From positions 1 through 40,080 of the forward strand of contig JACPQD010000039.1 in assembly GCA_016190665.1 (NCBI GenBank): 40,080 nucleotides of DNA, in the 5' to 3' direction. The notes under the pieces were generated by a model. The model saw nothing but the letters and a program-made list of their open reading frames with translations, was not told the DNA's origin and did not search any database. Position numbers and translations under genes: made by a program. The DNA comes from Chloroflexota bacterium. GTDB taxonomy: Bacteria; Chloroflexota; Dehalococcoidia; JACPQD01. Shown one piece after another: positions 15,949 through 23,565 of this stretch. How positions within the stretch are numbered: the first letter of the stretch is position 1; each line of letters opens with the position of its first letter.

Positions 15949-17187
15949 ATGACGGTACGGACAATTGCAGTGTTGGGTGGCGGCGCAGGCGGGCTGGTTG
16001 CCGCCGGCGAGTTGAGGCGGCGTTTGCCCGAGCACCGCGTCGTCCTGGTGGAGAGAAAGGCCGACCACCACTACTCGGCCTCCTTTCTGTGGCTGATGAC
16101 GGGCGCTCGACGACCGGAGCAGATCACCCAGCCGGTGCGCCAGTTAGCGCCGCCAGGCGTCGAGGTGATCCAGTCGGAGGTCCGCGGCCTCGACCTGGCT
16201 GGCCGCCGCGTCGAGTTCGACGGCCGGTCGCTGTCGTACGATTACCTCGTCGTGGCGCTGGGCGCGGAGCTGGCGCCGGAAGCCATCCCCGGTTTGTCCG
16301 AAGGCGCGCACATCTTCTACAACTTTGAAGGAGCGTTGAAGCTGCGCGACGCGCTCCCCACATTCAAGGGTGGGACGGTGGCCGTGGTGGTCAGCGGGAT
16401 GCCCTACAAATGCCCGGGCGCTCCCCATGAGGCAGCTATGCTTATCGGCGATTTCTTTCGCCAACGCGGCAGGCGTGACAAGGTCGATATACACCTGTTC
16501 ACTCTAGAGCCCCAGCCCATGCCCGTGGCCGGACCACAGCTTGGCGAAGCCGTCCAACAGATGCTCAGGTCTAAGGGTGTCGCCTTTCATCCGCTGCACA
16601 AGCTGACGGCGGTAAACCCAGGAGACCGGGAACTATCCTTCGAGGGCAAGGACTCGTTCAAATACGACTTGCTGGTGGCGATACCGCCGCATCGAGGCCC
16701 TCGCATCGTGCGGGAGGCTGGCCTCGCAAACGAGGCGGGCTGGCTGCCTGTGGACCGCTCCACGCTGGCGACCAGGAGCGAGAACGTCTACGCGGTCGGC
16801 GACGTGACAGCGCTCTCTCTCCCTGGCCGTTGGAAGCCGGACGTCCCCTTGAGCTTGCCGAAGGCGGGCGTTTTTGCACAGACGGAGGCCATGGTTGTAT
16901 CGCGCCGCATCGCCGCAGAGATCAACGGCGCCAGGGTGGAAGAGGTATTCTGCGGAGATGGCTCCTGCATGTTGGAGGCGGGGGAAGGCCTGGCCGGTTT
17001 TGCCTTCGGCAACTTCTTCGGCGAGCCGTCGCCACAGGTGCAGCTCCGTAAGATGGGTAGGTCGTGGCATTGGGGTAAGGTGCTGTTCGAGCAGTGGTGG
17101 CTCACTCCCTACGGCCCGAAGCGCGAAGCGCTGCGGCTGATGCTAAGGCTGGGCAGCAGGATGTCCGGAGTCCCGATGACTATATAG
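15949..17187 (+). CDS. FAD-dependent sulfide:quinone oxidoreductase-like protein
   Basis: A 412-aa two-dinucleotide-domain flavoprotein. The FAD-binding motif GGGAGG is at residues 10-15, and FAD-contacting YAVGDVTAL near residue 285. C155 (MPYKCPGAP) corresponds to the conserved SQR cysteine next to the isoalloxazine, and C335 and C340 (FCGDGSC) lie near the expected second site. The C-terminal tail with WWLTPYGPKREALRLML is amphipathic and fits monotopic membrane binding. SQRs oxidise sulfide to polysulfide and reduce quinone; related proteins act on other thiols or as NADH dehydrogenases. It lies between the two paralogous Met-rich exported proteins, which suggests a link between sulfur redox and metal detoxification. 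Ribosome binding site gtaggaggc. Confidence 0.8.
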   Translation: MTVRTIAVLGGGAGGLVAAGELRRRLPEHRVVLVERKADHHYSASFLWLMTGARRPEQITQPVRQLAPPGVEVIQSEVRGLDLAGRRVEFDGRSLSYDYLVVALGAELAPEAIPGLSEGAHIFYNFEGALKLRDALPTFKGGTVAVVVSGMPYKCPGAPHEAAMLIGDFFRQRGRRDKVDIHLFTLEPQPMPVAGPQLGEAVQQMLRSKGVAFHPLHKLTAVNPGDRELSFEGKDSFKYDLLVAIPPHRGPRIVREAGLANEAGWLPVDRSTLATRSENVYAVGDVTALSLPGRWKPDVPLSLPKAGVFAQTEAMVVSRRIAAEINGARVEEVFCGDGSCMLEAGEGLAGFAFGNFFGEPSPQVQLRKMGRSWHWGKVLFEQWWLTPYGPKREALRLMLRLGSRMSGVPMTI

Positions 17188-17286
17188 AGCCGCAGTGGAG
17201 GAGGGAAGCTAAGATGATGGCTGAACACTGAGAAAACCGGCCGTGCGTACGTCGAAGCGATGCTGTTAGAAAAGGAGGTAACAGAA

Positions 17287-17991
17287 ATGTCTGGAACATT
17301 AAGAACGGCGATGATCTCTCTGGCGGTGGTGCTGGTAGTGACCTTCCTGGTCGGCCCCTTCCTCCTGAGGGCGGTGCGCGCCGACGGGCCCTGGGGGTTG
17401 GGCTATGGTGGGCGTGGAGGAATGATGGGCGGCTGGCGAGGCTCTCCTTACGCCGGCAATACCACGCCTGGTTCCATAGATGATGCCATTAACGCCGTAC
17501 AGAGTTACCTGGCAAGCTGGGGCGATCCTGACCTGGCGATGACCGAAATCATGGAGTTCAGGGACAACTTCTATGCCGAAGTTGAGGAGAGGAGTACCGG
17601 CGTCCACGCCTTCGAGCTTCTCGTGAACAAGCACAGCGGCGCCGTTTACCCGGAGATGGGACCGAACATGATGTGGAATAGCAAGTACGGCATGATGGGC
17701 GGGATGATGGGTGGCATGATGGGTGGCTACTACGGTTACTATGGCCCAGGGGGACCAACCGCTGACATGCCCGTCACGCTGCAGGTGGCCCAGCAAATCG
17801 CCCAGCGGTATCTGGACCGCTACGCGCCGGGTACGGCCACCGAGGAGCCGGATGCTTTTTACGGCTATTACACGCTCCACACCGTCAGGGATGGCGCGGT
17901 GACGGGTATGCTAAGCGTGAATGGCTATACCGGCAGGGTCTGGTACCACTCGTGGCACGGGCCTTTCATTCAGATGAAGGATCTCGACTAG
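17287..17991 (+). CDS. Met/Gly-rich exported protein with PepSY-like repeats (paralogue)
   Basis: About 234 aa from the ATG at 17287, which has aaaggagg in front; a longer frame from 17260 lacks a site. An N-terminal hydrophobic segment (AMISLAVVLVVTFLVGPFLL) is a signal or anchor. It is followed by IMEFRDNFYAEVEE...LLVNKHSGAVYPEMGPNMMWNSKYG, a GMMGGMMGG stretch, and a second unit DAFYGYYTLHTVRDGAVTGMLSVNGYTGRVWYHSWHGPF, closely matching the lipoprotein at 14893. The stop TAG is inside the left terminal repeat of a MITE-like element, and the protein is shorter at the end than its paralogue, so the insertion probably created the present C-terminus. Confidence 0.8.
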   Translation: MSGTLRTAMISLAVVLVVTFLVGPFLLRAVRADGPWGLGYGGRGGMMGGWRGSPYAGNTTPGSIDDAINAVQSYLASWGDPDLAMTEIMEFRDNFYAEVEERSTGVHAFELLVNKHSGAVYPEMGPNMMWNSKYGMMGGMMGGMMGGYYGYYGPGGPTADMPVTLQVAQQIAQRYLDRYAPGTATEEPDAFYGYYTLHTVRDGAVTGMLSVNGYTGRVWYHSWHGPFIQMKDLD

Positions 17992-18178
17992 TACGATGTA
18001 ACACTTGTAGTTTCGGATAAAGCCAGCCGTAGGGTGGGTGCAGTCCCGATGCTTGGGCTTTCTAGGAGTCCCTGATGCGTCGGGAAAGTTGGGACTGCAC
18101 CCACCAGATCCAATCGGTGGCGGTGGGTTACGCTTCGCTCCACCAACCCTACGGATTAATCAATGTTACAGCGTACTA
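17989..18178. mobile_element. MITE-like element 1
   Basis: About 190 bp with 15-base terminal inverted repeats (TAGTACGATGTAACA at 17989-18003 and the complement of TAGTACGCTGTAACA at 18164-18178), one mismatch. Both ends are TA, as for elements moved by Tc1/mariner-IS630 type transposases. Inside is a second inverted repeat built on GGTGGGTGCAGTCC and its complement. No coding capacity. Confidence 0.7.
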
Positions 18179-18248
18179 GGCGTGGCGCATCGGTCGACCG
18201 CGGCCGGCCGATATGAACCACAGGAACGAATAGAAAGGGGAACCGAAT

Positions 18249-18479
18249 ATGGCGAGGTTGTTCAGGATGGTCGCGGTCGGCATAATCGGACTCCTGCTTC
18301 TCGGGATGGTGGCAGGGACGGCCCTCGCGGCTGACCCACCGCCGACTCCGGAACCTCCAGCGTGGGGCTGGTGGGGATGCCCGGGCCACGGCGGCTGGGG
18401 TTGGGGAGGCGGTGGGTACGGCGGCTGGGGAGGACCTGGCGCTGGCTGGGGATACGGAGGCTGGGGCAACTGGAGATAG
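18249..18479 (+). CDS. Small secreted Gly/Trp-rich peptide
   Basis: A 76-aa product with a Sec signal peptide (residues 1-27, ending GTALA-A) and a mature part made of PPPTPEPPAWGWWGC followed by repeats of GGWG and GGYGGWG. One Cys and one His are present. I recognise no family; such peptides can form beta-rich extracellular layers or bind metals. A truncated copy lies at 10756-10865. The ribosome binding site is gaaagggg. Its position between the metal genes and the MerR regulator suggests membership of the same island. Confidence 0.7.
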   Translation: MARLFRMVAVGIIGLLLLGMVAGTALAADPPPTPEPPAWGWWGCPGHGGWGWGGGGYGGWGGPGAGWGYGGWGNWR

Positions 18480-18597
18480 AGGCCCCTCCTCTCACCTGTC
18501 CGCATTCGTCGGGGAACGAGTCGACGACCGTCGGCTCGTTCCCCTTTATCGTGCAACGCGATTTTCATCTCTTCGCTTTTTCTCTTTCCGAAAGCTA

Positions 18598-18629
18598 TTG
18601 ACATTCCCGCAACTGGAATGTTTTAGAAT
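18598..18629 (+). promoter_or_regulatory. MerR-type promoter with 20-bp spacer and dyad
   Basis: TTGACA (18598-18603) and TAGAAT (18624-18629) are separated by 20 bp. A perfect 7-bp dyad, ACATTCC (18601-18607) and GGAATGT (18615-18621), lies within the long spacer. This is the known architecture of promoters activated by DNA distortion by MerR-family regulators, and it precedes the MerR gene itself, implying autoregulation. Confidence 0.85.
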
Positions 18630-18678
18630 AATAGTCGGATGCCTGGATGGTCAGCTTCAAGCGGCAAGGAGGGTGGCA

Positions 18679-19278
18679 GTGAAACTGGGCTTCACGATTG
18701 GAGAAATCGCGGCTGAGCTCCAGCTCAACCCCAAGACAATCAGGTACTATGAGGGCATCGGGTTGCTGCCCAAGCCGCGCCGGACCGAGTCCGGCTACCG
18801 GCTCTACTCAAAGGCTGATATTGAGCGCCTGCGGCTGGTCAAGAGGGCGAAGCTTCTCGGGCTTTCTCTGGCAGAAACCAGGGAGATAGTGGACTATGCG
18901 ATTGACCAGCATTGCGCCGTGTTGGAAAAGCGCCTGCTGGCGCTCCTGGAAACTAAGCTCGGCGAAATCGACCAGAAGATAGAGGAGCTTGTCAGCTTCC
19001 GGGGGGACCTGCGACGATATCAAGCCGAACTGTCACGCAGATTGAAAGCCGACGCTGGTGAAGTGAGCAAAGCACCACGCCCCGACCCCTGCCAGTGCAT
19101 TGGGGAGACGACCGGCGGGGGCGAAGCCATCCGCACTCATGTCGACATCCTTTGGCCAGAGGAAAGCCTATCATCGAGGAAGGGGGGTGAGACCATGGCG
19201 CAGAAAGGCAAGAAAGGACCCAAAGCCACAACCGCTCAGAAAGAGTGCGGCTGCGGCTGCCTGCCTGTGAAGAAGTAA
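18679..19278 (+). CDS. MerR-family metal-responsive regulator with CGCGC tail
   Basis: About 199 aa from a GTG at 18679, with aaggagg at 18666-18672. The N-terminal HTH (FTIGEIAAELQLNPKTIRYYEGIGLLPKPRRTESGYRLY) is typical of the heavy-metal MerR group; a dimerisation coiled coil follows (about 85-125). Metal-site candidates are C79 (QHC), and C138 and C140 (DPCQC). The last 28 residues, from an internal ATG (19195) that has its own ggggggtgag site, read MAQKGKKGPKATTAQKECGCGC and may be a separately translated small Cys peptide or a tail of the regulator. The promoter upstream indicates autoregulation. The effector is unknown. Confidence 0.85.
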   Translation: MKLGFTIGEIAAELQLNPKTIRYYEGIGLLPKPRRTESGYRLYSKADIERLRLVKRAKLLGLSLAETREIVDYAIDQHCAVLEKRLLALLETKLGEIDQKIEELVSFRGDLRRYQAELSRRLKADAGEVSKAPRPDPCQCIGETTGGGEAIRTHVDILWPEESLSSRKGGETMAQKGKKGPKATTAQKECGCGCLPVKK

Positions 19279-19377
19279 CAGAGGCGACGGGGGAAACTGA
19301 AGGCGCCTTCAGTTTCTCTCCCTTCGGCATCTTCTCCCTCGCGCCGCCATGTCAGCAGAGAATCACGGAATGGATAC

Positions 19378-19541
19378 TATTACAACGTAACATCGATTCA
19401 TGCGTGCGGTGGGTGGAGCCAAGCGTGACCCATCAGAAAGAACGCGGCACGTGATAGTGGGTGTCCCGCGATTTCGTCAGGGCTCCACCCACCCTACGGC
19501 TGAAATACCTTGTCCGAACTTATTAGTGTTACACGCCACTA
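19378..19541. mobile_element. MITE-like element 2
   Basis: About 164 bp. The right end TGTTACACGCCACTA (19527-19541) and left end TATTACAACGTAACA (19378-19392) resemble the ends of element 1 and again have TA at the borders. The interior has an inverted repeat GGTGGGTGGAGCC with its complement GGCTCCACCCACC. It ends three bases from the stop of the transporter gene. Confidence 0.6.
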
Positions 19542-19544
19542 TGT

Positions 19545-20768
19545 TCACAGTCGCACTATTTTCCGCTGGACCGCATAGTACAACGCGACTCCAACAACGA
19601 AGGCGACTCCCATGTTCACCACGGCGAGACCCGCCGTGGCCAGCATCACATACACGTCGTCTTTCTTCGTTCCTATGTCCCGCATGGTCGACGCCAACTC
19701 CAGTCCCGTGAAGAACAGGATTACCCCCAGGATGGCCTTCGGCAGCATGCCGAAGATCAAGACTACGGAGTCGGAGAGGAACAGCCCGATGAGAGTGACG
19801 ATGAGCCCCAGGATTACGAGCGCTCCGCCGGTCCGCGCCCCGAAACGAACATGCCCTGCCATGCCGCCGGCTCCGTGGCAGAGGGGCACGCCTCCAATAG
19901 CCACCGACACAATGTTCATGAAGCCGTGGTCAAGGGCCACGGTCCGCACCTTGATTGGTCGGTCCGGAAAGAGCTGATTGTTCTCGCCAACCGTTCCCAG
20001 AATCGCATTGCCGAGGGTGAGAGGGGCCTGCGGCAGCCCCAGGAGCAGAGCGCCGAATAGCAGGTCGTTCCAGGTGATCCTGCCTACCGTGAGCTCTGGC
20101 AGCCTGAAGTGCAAGGACATGCCCGAGAGCTGGCTGAACAGGCCGGGGTCCCGAACCAGGGAGTAAACTACCCCCAGCGCCAGCAGGAGCAACATGGCCG
20201 GAATCCGCCGATTGGTCAGTAGTGAGAAGGTGAGTATACCGGCCAGTACGGCCAGGACTGGCTCATCCGTCGTGAGGCCGATCGCCTCGATGATGAGGGA
20301 GACCCCAAGGCCCAGCATAATGCCGCGCATCACCGGCCTGGCTGTTATCTTCTCCACCCAGTTGATGGCCCCGGTAAGCGCCATGAGGGCCCAGAAGGCG
20401 GCGCTGAAGATGCCCGACCCCCAGATCATTCCCTGCGTCACCGCTTCAGGGTGGGCGATGGCCGCGCCGCCAATGGCTTTCATCGGCTGGACAGGCATCG
20501 GCGTCTTGAAGTAAAGCCCCACGAACATCTTTAAGAGGCCGAAGCTTAGCAGGATACCGACCGGATCCAGCTTGTTCACCGTGATGTAAGCCACCACGAA
20601 GGGGATGAACGTCCCGAGGTCACCGAAGGCGCCGGCGAACTCAGCCCGGTCGTAGCGGTTGCCTCCGAAAACGACCTTGCTCAACTTCTGGCGCAGCCAG
20701 GTTACCGGGTGAGCGGCAGCCTGATGGAGATTTTTGTCAGTCTGCTCCGACTCACGCAAGGCAGCCAT
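19545..20768 (-). CDS. MOT1-like molybdate (or sulfate) transporter
   Basis: About 407 aa, with 10-11 hydrophobic segments. It carries the N-terminal FAGAFGDLGTFIPFVVAY and the PVQPMKAIGGAAIA motifs which characterise MOT1-type molybdate transporters of the SulP-related group. I chose the ATG at 20768 because ggag lies 4 bases ahead; the first ATG of the frame (20804) has no binding site. It is 54 bases downstream of a ModE-type regulator on the same strand, and this pairing supports molybdate rather than sulfate as substrate. It would supply molybdenum cofactor enzymes. Sulfate cannot be excluded from sequence alone. Confidence 0.85.
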   Translation of the reverse strand: MAALRESEQTDKNLHQAAAHPVTWLRQKLSKVVFGGNRYDRAEFAGAFGDLGTFIPFVVAYITVNKLDPVGILLSFGLLKMFVGLYFKTPMPVQPMKAIGGAAIAHPEAVTQGMIWGSGIFSAAFWALMALTGAINWVEKITARPVMRGIMLGLGVSLIIEAIGLTTDEPVLAVLAGILTFSLLTNRRIPAMLLLLALGVVYSLVRDPGLFSQLSGMSLHFRLPELTVGRITWNDLLFGALLLGLPQAPLTLGNAILGTVGENNQLFPDRPIKVRTVALDHGFMNIVSVAIGGVPLCHGAGGMAGHVRFGARTGGALVILGLIVTLIGLFLSDSVVLIFGMLPKAILGVILFFTGLELASTMRDIGTKKDDVYVMLATAGLAVVNMGVAFVVGVALYYAVQRKIVRL

Positions 20769-20822
20769 AATACTCCATGAACGGCGTGTAGCGATGTTTG
20801 GCATAACGGGCGCGGCAGAGAC

Positions 20823-21221
20823 TTAGCTGAAGTTCTCTTTGAAACGACGGTCCACAAGCTCGGCCAGTCCATCAGTGAAGCGCCGATACCGGCGCACTAA
20901 GTCATGAGCCGCTTCGGTGAGCACGCTCCCGCCGCCAACCGCGCCACCCGATTGAGTGTCCACAAGACGTACCCGCAGTCGTTCCTCTGATTCTTTCAGC
21001 CTTTGCCACGCCGAACGGTAGGGGACTCCCATCTCATCTGCCGCCTTGGCCAGGGAACCAGTCCGATCGATGGCCTCCAGCAGCTTTATTCGCCAGTCGC
21101 TCAGCACCACATCGCCGTCCTGCTCAATCCAGATCTTAGATCGCGGTTCCAGCCCTCCGGGCGCTACGTAAGCAAAGTCCTTGATCTTCAACGCAGATTC
21201 ATTGGTTGAGTCCTTCGCCAT
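20823..21221 (-). CDS. ModE-type (LysR-like HTH) molybdate-responsive regulator
   Basis: A 132-aa protein from the ATG at 21221, which has agaggag upstream. Residues about 38-120 form the winged helix of the ModE N-terminal domain (LSDWRIKLLEAIDRTGSLAKAADEMGVPYRSAWQRLKESEERL and VDTQSGGAVGGGSVLTEAA). The C-terminal molybdate-binding MOP domains of full ModE are missing, so this is the short form found in many bacteria, which may sense nothing itself. Its place immediately before the MOT1-like transporter suggests control of molybdate uptake. The promoter must lie in the 80 bases shared with the divergent sugar operon. Confidence 0.85.
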   Translation of the reverse strand: MAKDSTNESALKIKDFAYVAPGGLEPRSKIWIEQDGDVVLSDWRIKLLEAIDRTGSLAKAADEMGVPYRSAWQRLKESEERLRVRLVDTQSGGAVGGGSVLTEAAHDLVRRYRRFTDGLAELVDRRFKENFS

Positions 21222-21301
21222 CGTTGCTCCTCTTATCGAAGGCCTTCCTTCGTTAGGCACAGAATATCATAACGGTCAAGCGGCGTCAACACGCGCTTTT
21301 T

Positions 21302-21331
21302 TTGACAACCCCCCCGAATCTGTCGTACACT
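21302..21331 (+). promoter_or_regulatory. Promoter of the sugar-modification operon
   Basis: TTGACA (21302-21307) and TACACT (21326-21331) with an 18-bp spacer, 28 bases before the first ATG. Confidence 0.6.
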
Positions 21332-21358
21332 AGTCCATCAACTTTGTGGGGGGTGGGG

Positions 21359-21727
21359 ATGTTAAGGCCCTTTCTGCTTCTTCTCATAGCCCTGTGTTTC
21401 ACCGTGACGGGAGAGCTACTCCTTAAGCACGGCATGAACAAAGTCGGCGTTCTCGGCCTCCAACCGAGCGTCTTCCTGCCCATGCTGTGGCGAACCTTCA
21501 CGACGCCCCAGGTGGTCCTGGGTTTCGCTTCGATCTTCGCGGGCTCCATTTTCTGGCTCGCGGTCATCTCCCGCCTCGACCTCAGTTTGGCCTACCCCAT
21601 GCTGAGCATCGGCTACATTATTGTCGTCATCGCTTCCTGGCTCCTGCTCGGGGAGCAGATAACTGGGCTCCGGGTGCTGGGCACTCTTATCATCATGGGC
21701 GGAGTTTTCGTGATCACCAGGGGGTAA
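21359..21727 (+). CDS. Small EamA/SMR-type membrane protein (ArnE/F-like)
   Basis: A 122-aa protein with four predicted membrane helices (about 3-19, 44-61, 68-90, 97-119). The pattern LFxVTGELLLKHGM, ISRLDLSLAYPMLSIGYIIVVIASWLLLGE is that of small multidrug resistance/EamA half-size proteins, among which ArnE and ArnF flip undecaprenyl-phosphate-linked aminoarabinose. It is followed after 2 bases by a polyprenyl-phosphate glycosyltransferase, so a lipid-linked sugar flippase role is more likely than drug export. Confidence 0.8.
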   Translation: MLRPFLLLLIALCFTVTGELLLKHGMNKVGVLGLQPSVFLPMLWRTFTTPQVVLGFASIFAGSIFWLAVISRLDLSLAYPMLSIGYIIVVIASWLLLGEQITGLRVLGTLIIMGGVFVITRG

Positions 21728-21729
21728 AC

Positions 21730-22467
21730 ATGGACAGGCCCAGCATCTCGGCTTTTTTCCCTGCTTACAATGATGGCGGCACCATCGCCTCCATGGTAAT
21801 CTCCGCCGACACCACCCTGCGGGAGCTCACCGACGACTACGAGATAATCGTGGTCAACGACGGCAGCTCCGATTACACGAAGGACATCCTCGATGAGCTG
21901 GAAAAGCGCTTCGATCACGTGAAGGTGGTCCATCATCCTCAGAATCGAGGGTACGGAGGGGCCTTGCGGACCGGCTTCGCCACCGCCTCGAAGGAGCTCA
22001 TCTTCTACACCGACGGCGATGCGCAATACGACGCCCGCGAGTTGAAGCTGCTCGTGCCGTTAATGAACGACGGGGTGGCTCTGGTCAACGGCTACAAGAT
22101 AGAGCGCTCCGATCCTCTGCACCGGATAATCATTGGCCGTTTATACCAGTGGGGCGTCAAGAAGATGTTTCGCCTTAAGCTGAAGGATGTCGATTGCGAT
22201 TTCCGCCTTATGCGCCGCCATGTCTTTGACAAAGTGAAACTGGAGGGGAACAGCGGCGTGATCTGCGTCGAGCTGATGGCCAAGGTGCAGGGCGCTGGCT
22301 TCCGCATGGCGGAAGTGCCCGTCCATCACTTCCATCGGGCCTACGGCAAGTCCCAGTTCTTCAATCTCTCCCGCGTGTACAGGACCCTGAGAGCGCTGGC
22401 CAGACTCTGGTGGCAGTTGGAGCTGCAGCCGCGTTTCCGGAAGGGCCGCGATGGAACGTCTGGCTAA
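21730..22467 (+). CDS. Family 2 glycosyltransferase (dolichyl/undecaprenyl-phosphate sugar synthase-like)
   Basis: A 245-aa GT-A enzyme beginning SISAFFPAYNDGGTI, with IIVVNDGSSDYTKDIL, the DxD-like metal motif TDGDAQYD, and GYKIERSDPLHR and DFRLMRR segments. It lacks the C-terminal membrane helices of many relatives. Such enzymes transfer a sugar from a nucleotide donor to polyisoprenyl phosphate at the cytoplasmic face. The start at ATG 21730 follows gggg; an upstream frame extension has no support. It is cotranscribed with the flippase-like gene and overlaps the epimerase gene by 17 bases. Confidence 0.9.
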   Translation: MDRPSISAFFPAYNDGGTIASMVISADTTLRELTDDYEIIVVNDGSSDYTKDILDELEKRFDHVKVVHHPQNRGYGGALRTGFATASKELIFYTDGDAQYDARELKLLVPLMNDGVALVNGYKIERSDPLHRIIIGRLYQWGVKKMFRLKLKDVDCDFRLMRRHVFDKVKLEGNSGVICVELMAKVQGAGFRMAEVPVHHFHRAYGKSQFFNLSRVYRTLRALARLWWQLELQPRFRKGRDGTSG

Positions 22468-23440
22468 GTACGCCGGCAAGAAGGTGATGGTCACCGGAGG
22501 CCTCGGCTTCATCGGGAGCAACATGGCCCACCGGCTTGTCGAACTGGGCGCCGACGTCCTCATCGTGGACGCCCTGCTGCCCGGATGCGGCGGCAACCCC
22601 CATAATATCGAGGGCATCAGAGATAAGGTCCAGATAAGCTCGTCCGACCTCCGCGATTCCGATGCCATGGGCCAGCTTGTCAAGGGCCAGGAGATAGTCT
22701 TCAACCTGGCGGGCAAGATCAGCCATATCGAGAGCATGCGCGACCCCTTCGCCGACCTGGAGATCAATACCCGAAGCCAGCTCTCCCTCCTCGAAGCCTG
22801 TCGCGCCCACAACCCCGACGTCAAGATCATCTACGCGGGAACGCGCCAGATCTACGGCATCCCGGAGTACCTCCCCGTCGATGAGCGTCACCCCCTTCAG
22901 CCGGTCGACATCAACGGCATCCACAAGATGGCGGGCGGCTGGTACCACATTGTCTTTCACAAGGTTTACGGCCTGCGCGCCTGCACACTGCGGCTCACGA
23001 ACACCTACGGGCCAAGAATGGTGGTGCGGGACAGCCGCCAGGGGGTCATCGGCTGGTTCATCAAGCAGGCCCTGGACGGCGAGGAGATCAAGCTCTTCGG
23101 CGGGGGAGGCCAGCTCCGCGACATGACCTATGTGGACGACGCCGTCAGCGCCTTCCTCTTCGCCGGGGTGACCGATGAGGTCGATGGGCAATTCTTCAAC
23201 CTGGGGGGCGAAGCGGTGAGCCTTCTCAGCTTGGTCCAGCTACTTACGTGTATCTGTGGCTCCGGCTCCTACGCCGCCGTCGACTTCCCGCCGGAGCGCA
23301 AACGGATCGACATCGGGGACTACTACAGCGACTACCGGAAGGCTAAGAGGGTGCTGGACTGGATGCCAACCACGACCCTGGCCCAGGGGTTGCAGCGGAC
23401 CGTGGACTTCTTCCGCCGGAACAAGGAGCATTACTGGTAG
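22451..23440 (+). CDS. NAD-dependent sugar epimerase/dehydratase (extended SDR)
   Basis: A 329-aa Rossmann enzyme acting on a nucleotide sugar. It has the NAD-binding VTGGLGFIGSN at residues about 14-24 and LTNTYGPRM and YVDDAV motifs of the extended SDR class. The usual YxxxK catalytic pair reads DINGIHK, that is, the Tyr position is Asn while Lys is kept. I recall a group of epimerase-like proteins with the same VDINGINKMAG segment, so this is probably a family trait, but it makes standard 4-epimerase chemistry uncertain. It overlaps the glycosyltransferase gene and precedes a sugar aminotransferase. Confidence 0.85.
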   Translation: MERLAKYAGKKVMVTGGLGFIGSNMAHRLVELGADVLIVDALLPGCGGNPHNIEGIRDKVQISSSDLRDSDAMGQLVKGQEIVFNLAGKISHIESMRDPFADLEINTRSQLSLLEACRAHNPDVKIIYAGTRQIYGIPEYLPVDERHPLQPVDINGIHKMAGGWYHIVFHKVYGLRACTLRLTNTYGPRMVVRDSRQGVIGWFIKQALDGEEIKLFGGGGQLRDMTYVDDAVSAFLFAGVTDEVDGQFFNLGGEAVSLLSLVQLLTCICGSGSYAAVDFPPERKRIDIGDYYSDYRKAKRVLDWMPTTTLAQGLQRTVDFFRRNKEHYW

Positions 23441-23461
23441 GTTATAGGTTGTGGGTTTTAG

Positions 23462-23553
23462 GGGAGGGGGGCGGCCCTAACCTCTACCACCTAGAACCCA
23501 AAACCTAGGGAGGGGGGCGGCCCTAACCCCTACTACCTAGAACCTGAAACCTA
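23462..23553. repeat. 46-bp tandem direct repeat
   Basis: Two copies (23462-23507 and 23508-23553) differ at about four positions. Each has a purine-rich half and a half rich in CTA/CCTA. The 20 bases before have the reverse orientation (ttataggttgtgggttttagg), so the block can fold into hairpins. Similar strings occur at about 36630-36655, 38281-38345 and 40025-40080. Confidence 0.75.
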
Positions 23554-23565
23554 ATAGGAGCACTA

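Noticed and set aside
18412..18678. N-terminal extension of the MerR frame
   Set aside because: It overlaps the Gly/Trp-rich gene and the promoter; the GTG at 18679 has the ribosome binding site and the HTH begins right after it.
21487..21729. 81-residue N-terminal extension of the glycosyltransferase
   Set aside because: It is a shadow of the SMR-like gene; the family starts at the ATG at 21730.
23441..23565. CRISPR-like direct repeat
   Set aside because: Only two adjacent copies with no spacer between them and no cas genes in the window.
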